Shown here: positions 56,704 to 64,000 of the stretch, piece by piece
Layout of the letters: every line of letters begins with the position of its first letter
Numbering within the stretch: the stretch's first letter is position 1
Origin: Roseovarius sp.
Lineage (GTDB): Bacteria; Pseudomonadota; Alphaproteobacteria; Rhodobacterales; Rhodobacteraceae
Assembly (NCBI RefSeq): GCF_030373445.1
Contig: NZ_JAUCYU010000001.1
Coordinates: forward strand, 620,001-684,000
Length of the DNA stretch: 64,000 nucleotides
Direction: 5' to 3'
The notes under the pieces: model-generated
Database searches by the model: none
The model's input: only the letters and a program-made list of their open reading frames with translations
What the model was told of the DNA's origin: nothing
Translations under genes and position numbers: made by a program

Positions 56704-57594
56704 TCAAAGCGTCCCCGCCAGCCTCTCCCCCAACGCCGGGTCCGCATTCTCCAGCGGCGGCCGCAGGGTCAGCCAGCGCGCATCCCCCGACTGGTACGCC
56801 TTCAACGCCTTCAGCGCCGGGATCAGCCCGCCATCCTGCACCGCCTTGCGATGCAGGTTCACGGGCTCCAGCGCCGCCTCGGCCGCCTCCCACTTCCCGG
56901 CCACCACGAGGTCATACACCCCCCGGATCGCCGCCACGTTCGAATTGCAACTGGCCGAGATGCACCCGCCCCCGCCCAGCTTGCCCGCGTCCACCAGGAA
57001 ACTCTCCGACCCCGGGAACACCGAGATCCCCGGCGCCGCCTCGATCACCGCCTTCGTGTTCTCCCAGTTGCCGGAACTGTCCTTGTAGGCCACCACCACC
57101 TCCGGAAATGCCTCGTTCAGCCGGGCGGCCAGCGCGGGCGATATCCCGATCCCCGCCATCTGCGGAATATGGTACAGACACACCTTCAACTGGTCCGACC
57201 CCACCCGCTCGATCAGCCCGCTGAAATACCGGTAAAGCCCCTCGTCCCCGGCATTGACGAAGAAGAACGGCGGCAGCACCATCACCGCCGCACAGCCCAG
57301 CTCCACCGCATGCCGGCACAGCGTCGCCGTCTCCTCCATGTTGCACAGCCCCGTGCCCGGCATCATCTGACCCGGCCTTGCCGTGCCGGAGCTCGCCAGC
57401 CGCTCCACCATCGCCATCCGCTCCCGCATCGACTGGCTCAGCGCCTCCGACGTGGTGCCGAACGGCGAGATGTAATGCGCCCCGCCCTCGAGGCAGGCGC
57501 CGGCATGCTCAAGGTATAGATCCTCGGCTATGCTGAAATCGTCGTTATAGGGCGTCAGGATCGGCGTGATCACGCCGCGAAACCGCTCTGACAT
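56704..57594 (-). CDS. Dihydrodipicolinate synthase / N-acetylneuraminate lyase family protein
   Basis: RGVITPILTPYNDDFSI, GTTSEALSQSMRER, YHIPQMAGIGIS, VVAYKDSSGNW. Confidence 0.92.
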   Translation of the reverse strand: MSERFRGVITPILTPYNDDFSIAEDLYLEHAGACLEGGAHYISPFGTTSEALSQSMRERMAMVERLASSGTARPGQMMPGTGLCNMEETATLCRHAVELGCAAVMVLPPFFFVNAGDEGLYRYFSGLIERVGSDQLKVCLYHIPQMAGIGISPALAARLNEAFPEVVVAYKDSSGNWENTKAVIEAAPGISVFPGSESFLVDAGKLGGGGCISASCNSNVAAIRGVYDLVVAGKWEAAEAALEPVNLHRKAVQDGGLIPALKALKAYQSGDARWLTLRPPLENADPALGERLAGTL

Positions 57595-57606
57595 GGGCCT
57601 GCCTCC

Positions 57607-58581
57607 TCAGTATCCGCGCCCGGGGTCGACCACGTTCCTCAATCCCTCGCCCCGCTGCCACCGCTTCAAATTCTCGATGAACATGTCGAGGGAATTCAGA
57701 TCCCACCCCTCGTAAACGCCCGAGCTGTGCGGCGACAGGATGATGTTGTCGAGATCCCAGAACGGGCTCTCCTCCGGCAACGGCTCCTCGGCGAACACGT
57801 CGAGCCCCGCCCCGGCGATCCGGCCCTCCTGCAACGCCTCCAGCAGCGCCGCACCGTCGATCACGCCGCCGCGCGACACATCCACCAGCACGGCCGAGCG
57901 CTTCATCGCCGCAAAATCCTCCGCCCCGATCATGCCCCGCGTCGACGGCAGCAGCGGCACGGCGACCACGATCATGTCCGCCCGCCCCCAAAGCTTAGGC
58001 AACTCGTCCGCCGCATGCACCTCGTCGAGATGCTCCATCGGCTCCGGCCGCGCCCGCGTGCCGATCACGTGCATCCCGAAGGCCTGCGCCCGCGCGGCCA
58101 CTGCCTGCCCGGTCTGGCCCAGCCCCACGATCAGCAGCGTCTTCCCCTTCAGCGGCACCATCATCCGCGACCCGCGCCAATGCCTGTCCGCCTTGTCCCG
58201 CGCCAAGCCCTCGATATCGAGCGAGAAATGCAACGCGCACCCAAAGGCATATTCCGCCATCATATGCGCCGCCACGCCCGCGGAATTCGTCACCGTCACC
58301 CGCCCCGCATCCCATGTCCCGAGGTGATCGCACCCCGACCCCCCGACAGAAATCCAGCCCGGCCCCTCCGGCCCGAACAGCGCCTCCACCGGAAACCCCT
58401 CGTTCCCGGCGAACTTGATCGAATACACCACGTCCGGCCGAAATTCCGCCAAGAGCGCTTCGGTCTCCTCGTACCGCGTCAGCTCGGCCACCTCCGCCTC
58501 CGGGAGGGCCTCGCGCAGCCGCGCCACCATCGGCCCGGCAGTGTCGTTCATGATGATGACTCTCGGGGCGTCCTTGGTCAT
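57607..58581 (-). CDS. NAD-dependent D-2-hydroxyacid dehydrogenase
   Basis: GKTLLIVGLGQTGQAVAARAQAFGMHVIGT, VLVDVSRGGVIDGAALLEAL, ILSPHSSG. Confidence 0.93.
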   Translation of the reverse strand: MTKDAPRVIIMNDTAGPMVARLREALPEAEVAELTRYEETEALLAEFRPDVVYSIKFAGNEGFPVEALFGPEGPGWISVGGSGCDHLGTWDAGRVTVTNSAGVAAHMMAEYAFGCALHFSLDIEGLARDKADRHWRGSRMMVPLKGKTLLIVGLGQTGQAVAARAQAFGMHVIGTRARPEPMEHLDEVHAADELPKLWGRADMIVVAVPLLPSTRGMIGAEDFAAMKRSAVLVDVSRGGVIDGAALLEALQEGRIAGAGLDVFAEEPLPEESPFWDLDNIILSPHSSGVYEGWDLNSLDMFIENLKRWQRGEGLRNVVDPGRGY

Positions 58582-59960
58582 GCGTCTCCTTCCGGGGTGA
58601 CCAACCGAGCCAGCTCGGCCAGCGTCACCGTCTCGTCCAACATCGCGTCCCGCATCGCCCAGATGGCCCGGATGCGGGCCGGGGAGAGCACGCCCTCGCA
58701 GAAATCGTGGAACTTCGCCTCGACCTCGGCATCGGTGCGCCACGCGCCGGGGCCGCCACTGGCGGGCACATCGCCCGAGTGCAGCTTGCGCCCATCCCTC
58801 AGCGTCACCTCGATATCCGACCAGCGCGCCGCGGGAAAGCGGGCATTGTGCTTGTCCGTCGCCACGGCTGTGATCCGGGGGATGATCGCGGCCACGTCCG
58901 GGTCATCCAACCCCTCGTCCGCCACGTGCCGGGGCGCCAGCGTGCCATGCTGCAACATCACCGCCACCACGTAATGCAGCGAATACTGCGCCTGCGTCGT
59001 CGTCTCCGGCATCCCCGAATAGAGCCGCGCCGCCTCGTCAAACGTCCGCACCTCGACCGCCGCAACCTGATCGGCCGTCAGCCCGTGCTCTTCCCGCAAT
59101 TTCCGCATCGCATCCACCGCCGGATGGCCCCAGCGACAGCTCGGATAGGGCTTGATGTAATTCTCCGCCACCGTCCACTCGGCCCCGAGGTCGTCCCAGT
59201 ACACCGCAACCTCCGGCGCCTCGGCGGTAATCGCCGGCGCCCCGGTAAAGCCCCGCATCGCCAGAAGCGCCGCGTTCACCCCCACCAGCGCCCCCATGCC
59301 CGAGCCATCATGCAGCATCGTGGGGTTGTCGATCTCCCGCATCATCTGGCTGCGCGGCCCGTGATACTCCGCAATCCCCAGCGCGTGCCGCAGCACCTCT
59401 GTCCCGGCATTCTCCAGGTGACAGCCCAGCGCCGCCACCCCCAGCCCGTTCCACGCGCCCGACGTATGGTAATCGCTCACCGTCCCGTGCAGCGCCACCG
59501 CCGCCCGCGTCGCCACCTCGTAGGCCATCACCATCGCCCTCAACGCCTGTGGCCCGGTCAGCTCGGGGTGCCGCTCGGCATAGGCGAACAGCGCCGGCAC
59601 CACGGCACAGCCGATATGCCCCTTGGTCGGGTAATACCCGTCATGCCCATCAAGGTTGTCGATCTGCGTCGCCAGTGCCCAGGCGGCCCCCGGCATACTC
59701 ACCACCCGCCCGTCGAACAGCATCGGCGCGGCATACCGGCCCGCACCCGCCCCGTGGAAATCCACCGCGAAATCCCGCGCGATCCGCCCCACCTTCAGCC
59801 GCGTCGCACCCGCCGCCACGCCCAGCGTGTCGATCAGCAACGTCGCGGCATGGCGCATCACCGGCTCCGGCACGGCCAACTCACGATCCAGCGCGAATCC
59901 CGCGATCCGCGCGATCTGTTCCGCCCCGGGCCGGGCAATCGGGCTGAGGGGGCGGTTCAT
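58578..59960 (-). CDS. MmgE/PrpD family protein
   Basis: TLLIDTLGVAAGA, ALATQIDNLDGHDGYYPTKGHIGCAVVPAL; ATGA overlap with 58581 gene. Confidence 0.93.
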   Translation of the reverse strand: MNRPLSPIARPGAEQIARIAGFALDRELAVPEPVMRHAATLLIDTLGVAAGATRLKVGRIARDFAVDFHGAGAGRYAAPMLFDGRVVSMPGAAWALATQIDNLDGHDGYYPTKGHIGCAVVPALFAYAERHPELTGPQALRAMVMAYEVATRAAVALHGTVSDYHTSGAWNGLGVAALGCHLENAGTEVLRHALGIAEYHGPRSQMMREIDNPTMLHDGSGMGALVGVNAALLAMRGFTGAPAITAEAPEVAVYWDDLGAEWTVAENYIKPYPSCRWGHPAVDAMRKLREEHGLTADQVAAVEVRTFDEAARLYSGMPETTTQAQYSLHYVVAVMLQHGTLAPRHVADEGLDDPDVAAIIPRITAVATDKHNARFPAARWSDIEVTLRDGRKLHSGDVPASGGPGAWRTDAEVEAKFHDFCEGVLSPARIRAIWAMRDAMLDETVTLAELARLVTPEGDA

Positions 59961-60224
59961 GGCATTGGCCTTTCAATAGAGGAGAGGGAGGAGACGATAT
60001 GGAACACAGGGGCATCTGTCATGGCAGGCCCTCCTTTCCCCCCGATCCTTCCGGAGCGCGCGCCGCAAATCCATGTCATTTGCGACACCCGCCGTCGCCC
60101 GCGGGCCAGCTTCAGACTCCTCGGCGGAATTCACGCCGCCGTCACGCCCGCAGCGGCAACGATGTCAGCCTGTCGCCTAATGCTGCACCAGAAAGCGGAA
60201 GCCGCGCAATCCGGGATTCGGCCG

Positions 60225-60986
60225 TCACGACCTCCCGATCGCCGTCTCGCTCACCAGCCGCATGCCAAGATGCGCCGGGGGCGAGCCGACAGCGCATCCA
60301 CCCCGCGCCGGGTCGCGGATAAGGTAGGACATCGCGGCGACATGCTCGCCGCCAACGAAAAACGCCGGACACCGCGCCGGATCGACCGGACCGGACGCGC
60401 CGGAATAACACTCCTGCGTCCATTCCCAGACGCTGCCGTCAAGATCCGCAATGCCCTCGGGAGAGGTCGAGAAACTGCCCCGCGGCTTCAGCGCCCGCGG
60501 CGTCGAACCCTCGGTCAGGTAGGCCGACGCCCAGGTGAGCGACGGGTCGGTGAAAATCGGGTCGGCCTTTTCCGGCAGAACGGCGGCCGCCATCTCGCTC
60601 CACTCGCCCGCCGTGGGCAGGCGGAAGGCGGCGCCGGTCGCCTGGTTGATCCATCGAAGGTATTCGCCCACATCGACATGGCTCAGGCCCGTGGCCGGCG
60701 TCGCCCCGGCCGCCTGCCCGGGCCGCACCCGCAGGCGAAGGCTGCAACCGCCCCTGTCGTGACAGGTGTTCCACTCGGCCACCGTCACCTCGTATTTCTG
60801 CACGTACAGCAGCGCGCCGGTCGACAGGGTCACGGGGCTCGGCGCCATTTCCGGCAGAAGCGCCGGGTCGTGCCCGGCGCCGCGCCCGTTCAGCGCGGCG
60901 CCGAGAAGAACCGCCGCAAGGACCGTCAGCGCAACCAGAAGAAGGGACGCCTTCAGGCCGGGCTTGGGGATCCTTGCGGCGGTCAT
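60225..60986 (-). CDS. nirV: NirV, formylglycine-generating-enzyme-like protein
   Basis: SUMF1-type EVTVAEWNTC...RLPTAGEWSEMAAAVLPEK...GIADLDGSVWEWTQEC; immediately downstream of nirK. Confidence 0.88.
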   Translation of the reverse strand: MTAARIPKPGLKASLLLVALTVLAAVLLGAALNGRGAGHDPALLPEMAPSPVTLSTGALLYVQKYEVTVAEWNTCHDRGGCSLRLRVRPGQAAGATPATGLSHVDVGEYLRWINQATGAAFRLPTAGEWSEMAAAVLPEKADPIFTDPSLTWASAYLTEGSTPRALKPRGSFSTSPEGIADLDGSVWEWTQECYSGASGPVDPARCPAFFVGGEHVAAMSYLIRDPARGGCAVGSPPAHLGMRLVSETAIGRS

Positions 60987-61003
60987 GTCAACGCTCCCGT
61001 CGC

Positions 61004-62215
61004 TCAGCTTTCGAAGGGTCGCGGTTCAACCACCTGTTCCATCAGGGTGTTGTTCCACTCGCCCTCGACGACGAAATGCGCCGTCCCGCCCAGCATCGCG
61101 CCGATGATCAGGTTGTGGTTCACGTAGGCATAGACGCCCGGCTGCTCGAAGGTATACATCGCCGCCGCCGCGCCACCGCCGCGCACGAACCATGTTTCCA
61201 TCCCCGTCAGCGGCGGATCGGTGAACGAGCTTTCCCAGACATAGTTGCCATGCCCGCCGATCAGGTGCGGGCGACTGTCCACGTTGCACGAGTTGTGGAC
61301 CATCAGGACCGTCTCGCCGACCTTGGCCTTGAGCGCGTGTTCCCCGGTCAGCGCACCGACCGCGCCGTTGAACACCTGGTGCGTCGGCACGAGCGACCGC
61401 ATCGCCTCCAGGCTGTCGGCATAGTCGTCGCCGGCGGCGTCATAGCTCTTGTAATCGCCGCTTTCGTCCATCGGCAGGTAGTAATCCTGCTCACCGATAT
61501 AGGCGATGCTGTCATAGCGCAGCGGATTGCCCTGCGCGTCCTTCAGCCCGTCGCGCGGCAGCACCATGATGGCGCCGTTCATGCCGTGGGTCACGTGGTA
61601 GGGGATCATCGCGCCGCCCGGGGCACAGTGATAGGTGAAGCAGCCGGGCTTCGTCGCCTTCCAGCGAAGCACGCATTCCTCGCCGGGGTAGACATGGGTC
61701 AGGCCACCGCCGCCCAGCGCGCCGGTCGAGGCGTGGAAGTCGATGTTGTGCTCCATCATGCTGTCGGCCGGGTTGCGCAGCGTCAGCTCGACCATGTCGC
61801 CCTCGTGGACGATGATCAGCGGGCCGGGCACCGAGCCGTTATAGGTCAGGGCCCAGACACTGGCGCCGGTATCCTCGTCGACGACCATCAGCCGTTCCTG
61901 GGTTTCCATGGTGATCTCGACGATCTTCGGGCCGCCGGTGGCCACCTGCTCGTGCTCGGGCGCGAACGGGGGCGCGACAAGCTCCTGTTTCACGCGGGTG
62001 TAGCCGGACAGGTCGGCGGGTTTCGCCTTGGCTTTCGCCTCCGCCTCGGCCTTGATCACGTCGGCGCCGGGCTGGCGCGGCGTCGGCACGGGGGCGCGGC
62101 GCGGGGTGGCAAAGGCAGCGGCCCCGCCCATGGCGGCGGCACCGGCAAGCATCGAGCCGCGCAGCACGTTGCGGCGGCTGACCTGTTTGAGGCCGGGATT
62201 GAGTAACTTGGTCAT
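61004..62215 (-). CDS. nirK: Copper-containing nitrite reductase
   Basis: Tat-like [78 protein letters not shown]. Confidence 0.97.
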   Translation of the reverse strand: MTKLLNPGLKQVSRRNVLRGSMLAGAAAMGGAAAFATPRRAPVPTPRQPGADVIKAEAEAKAKAKPADLSGYTRVKQELVAPPFAPEHEQVATGGPKIVEITMETQERLMVVDEDTGASVWALTYNGSVPGPLIIVHEGDMVELTLRNPADSMMEHNIDFHASTGALGGGGLTHVYPGEECVLRWKATKPGCFTYHCAPGGAMIPYHVTHGMNGAIMVLPRDGLKDAQGNPLRYDSIAYIGEQDYYLPMDESGDYKSYDAAGDDYADSLEAMRSLVPTHQVFNGAVGALTGEHALKAKVGETVLMVHNSCNVDSRPHLIGGHGNYVWESSFTDPPLTGMETWFVRGGGAAAAMYTFEQPGVYAYVNHNLIIGAMLGGTAHFVVEGEWNNTLMEQVVEPRPFES

Positions 62216-62244
62216 TATGTCCTCCATCGGGTCTGGTCCCTGGA

Positions 62245-62263
62245 ACCCGCCCCAGCGGGGCGG
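62245..62263. promoter_or_regulatory. Intercistronic hairpin between pseudoazurin gene and nirK
   Basis: CCCGCCCC-AGC-GGGGCGGG. Confidence 0.6.
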
Positions 62264-62279
62264 GCCGGGACAGGTTGGG

Positions 62280-62711
62280 TCAAAGGTTGGAAAGCTGTTC
62301 CTCGAGGCGTTCCTTGGCTTTCTTCGGAACGCGGCCTTCGAGGAAGCCGTCGGGCGCGGTCTCGACATCGCCGACAGCGATGGTCATCACCATGCCCATG
62401 GCGTAGTGCGGCTTGCACATGACGGCGTAGAGGCCCTCGGTCTCGAGGGTGACCTCGATCTCCTCGTTGATCTTGCCGGCGAAGCCTTCGGCACCATCCG
62501 GGATCATGCCCTTGACGGTTTCGGCGTTGTGGCCCTTGCTGGCGGCCACGAACTTGATCGTGTCGCCGGGGGCGGCGGCCACGAAGGCCGGCTCGAACAC
62601 CATACGGCCGTTTTCGCCCTTGTTGAGCATCTGCACTTCGTGGGTTTCGGCGAGCGCGGCGCTGCCCATGAGGGCGGCGAGGGCGAGGCCAGTTGCCAGT
62701 GTGCGGAACAT
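62280..62711 (-). CDS. Pseudoazurin
   Basis: Signal peptide; [21 protein letters not shown]...[48 protein letters not shown]. Confidence 0.95.
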   Translation of the reverse strand: MFRTLATGLALAALMGSAALAETHEVQMLNKGENGRMVFEPAFVAAAPGDTIKFVAASKGHNAETVKGMIPDGAEGFAGKINEEIEVTLETEGLYAVMCKPHYAMGMVMTIAVGDVETAPDGFLEGRVPKKAKERLEEQLSNL

Positions 62712-62778
62712 CGTCTTGTCCTTTCAGGTTTTCCGTTGTCGTCTGGGGAGTGTTCTAGCGATTTTCGCCGGGCGGACT

Positions 62779-62792
62779 TTGCGCTGGCGCAA
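62779..62792. promoter_or_regulatory. NnrR/Fnr-type box TTGCGCTGGCGCAA
   Basis: TTGCG-N4-CGCAA between pseudoazurin and the crp/fnr gene; identical to 63841-63854. Confidence 0.8.
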
Positions 62793-62866
62793 ACTGCCTG
62801 CGCTTCCGTGACGTCCTCCGAAATCGCGTGAACTTCGGCCGATTCACCGGTAGACTCGAAGGCCAG

Positions 62867-63592
62867 ATGACGGATAACGCGCCCCGGAAAACCCTCCCCC
62901 GTCTCGACGAAAGCCTGCTGACGCACATGCCCCCCTTCTCGCGGCTGGAGCGGCGGCAGATTCGCGAGATCCTCGACCAGGCCAGCTCGCGCCGGTACGA
63001 CGCGGGCGTCGCCGTGTTCGACGAGGGCGCGCCGGCCGAGCGGTTCTTCATGCTGCTCGATGGCTATATTCGCGTCGTCAGGGTGACGGCGACGGGCGAA
63101 CAGGTGATCGCGCTGCACATTCCCGCCGGTCAGCTGTTCGGCATCGCCAGGGCCCTCGGGCGCGACACCTACCCGGCCACGGCGGTGACGGCGGCGGAAT
63201 CCATCGCGCTGAGCTGGCCCATGCGTCTTTGGGACGAGTTCGTCCGGCAATACGACGGGTTCGCCACCGAGACCTACAAGACGGTCGGCCAGCGCATCGG
63301 CGAGATGAACACCCGCATCGTCGAGATGGCGACCCAGCAGGTCGAGCAGCGGGTGGCCAACGCGCTCCTCCGCCTGATCAACCAGACCGGCCGCAAGGTG
63401 CCCGAGGGAATCGAGATCGACTTCCCGATCACCCGCCAGGACCTGTCGGAACTGACCGGCACGACGCTGCATACCGTCAGCCGGCTGTTGAGCGGCTGGG
63501 AAAAGCAGGGGCTGGTCAAAAGCGGGCGCAAGCGGATCGTGGTATGCGACGCGCACCGGCTCGTGGTGATCAGCGGGGCGCAACTGCCCTGA
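62867..63592 (+). CDS. Crp/Fnr-family regulator (NnrR/Dnr-like, no Fe-S cysteine cluster)
   Basis: cNMP-binding fold FFMLLDGYIRVVRVTATGEQVIALHIPAGQLFG; HTH ITRQDLSELTGTTLHTVSRLLSGWEKQGLV. Confidence 0.9.
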   Translation: MTDNAPRKTLPRLDESLLTHMPPFSRLERRQIREILDQASSRRYDAGVAVFDEGAPAERFFMLLDGYIRVVRVTATGEQVIALHIPAGQLFGIARALGRDTYPATAVTAAESIALSWPMRLWDEFVRQYDGFATETYKTVGQRIGEMNTRIVEMATQQVEQRVANALLRLINQTGRKVPEGIEIDFPITRQDLSELTGTTLHTVSRLLSGWEKQGLVKSGRKRIVVCDAHRLVVISGAQLP

Positions 63593-63791
63593 TCGCGTCG
63601 AGGATTTCCTGAAAGAAGACGTCTTCGTCGAGCCCGTATTCGGCGCAGGCATCCATCACCGTGTGGAACGGGTTCACCAGGCAGCCCACGCACAGCATCC
63701 TGTGGCGCAGGAAGACGGGGATCGTCTCTGGCCAGTGGTCCATCAGTTCGCCCAGGGGCAGGTCGGGGTCGTCGGGGCGGGGGTCGCGCAT
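63570..63791 (-). CDS. DUF1858-domain protein
   Basis: PETIPVFLRHRMLCVGCLVNPFHTVMDACAEYGLDEDVFFQEILDAI. Confidence 0.85.
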   Translation of the reverse strand: MRDPRPDDPDLPLGELMDHWPETIPVFLRHRMLCVGCLVNPFHTVMDACAEYGLDEDVFFQEILDAIRAVAPR

Positions 63792-63840
63792 GGGCTATTC
63801 CTTTCGCCGTCGACGATAGGCGGGCGACCTGTTGCGAACG

Positions 63841-63854
63841 TTGCGCTGGCGCAA
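63841..63854. promoter_or_regulatory. NnrR/Fnr-type box TTGCGCTGGCGCAA
   Basis: Between DUF1858 gene and norC start; an extra TTGCG half-site lies just upstream. Confidence 0.8.
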
Positions 63855-63915
63855 ACTTCCCCCTCACCGATCCGGTTAACCCTTCGGGCATCGTGAACCC
63901 AAGGGAGGCCGAGAC

Positions 63916-64000
63916 ATGGCTGAAATCCTGACAAAGTCGCGGGCGCGGAACGTGTTCTACGGAGGATCGCTGTTCTTCGTGGCCGTGTTCGTCGTCCTGA
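63916..64000 (+). CDS. norC: Nitric oxide reductase subunit C (truncated by window end)
   Basis: MAEILTKSRARNVFYGGSLFFVAVFVVL matches NorC N-terminus. Confidence 0.9.
   Translation, partial: MAEILTKSRARNVFYGGSLFFVAVFVVL

Noticed and set aside
58707-61127. 806-aa plus-strand ORF opposite PrpD and nirV
   Set aside because: Arg/His/Pro-rich shadow ORF; opposite strand encodes clear families.
1-64000. tRNA, rRNA, prophage, integrase or transposase genes
   Set aside because: None convincingly recognised by eye; a tRNAscan-SE and ISfinder run would settle this.

Overview
The window is a GC-rich chromosomal segment that looks like Rhodobacteraceae (Roseobacter-type), judged from gene content and protein sequences. 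Most of it is core metabolism: polA, dgkA, arfB, recQ, yaaA, serA/serC/serB, thiBPQ with a TPP riboswitch, a RibH2-type ribH with an FMN riboswitch, tsaC, purH, lspA and an M16 protease pair. It also carries an alpha-2-macroglobulin/pbpC locus, a PrpD/hydroxyacid-dehydrogenase/DHDPS catabolic trio, and a denitrification cluster at the right end (nirV-nirK-pseudoazurin, Crp/Fnr regulator, DUF1858, start of norC). No CRISPR array, prophage, transposase, rRNA or convincing tRNA was seen. The most unusual signals are non-coding: (i) three copies of a ~170-195 bp element with terminal inverted repeats, where the arm sequence differs between copies but stays self-complementary; (ii) a probable small RNA/mini-mRNA whose Shine-Dalgarno is a 14-nt perfect complement of the canonical 16S 3' end; (iii) two tandem duplications of gene 3' ends with diverged tails (serB, 271 bp period; DUF2459, 194 bp period); (iv) clusters of perfect A/T-core palindromes at gene ends; (v) an 11-bp-period ATACCGAC repeat array at two distant promoters; (vi) a serC leader with possible competing hairpins over the Shine-Dalgarno. 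Everything was read by eye and no search or folding was run.
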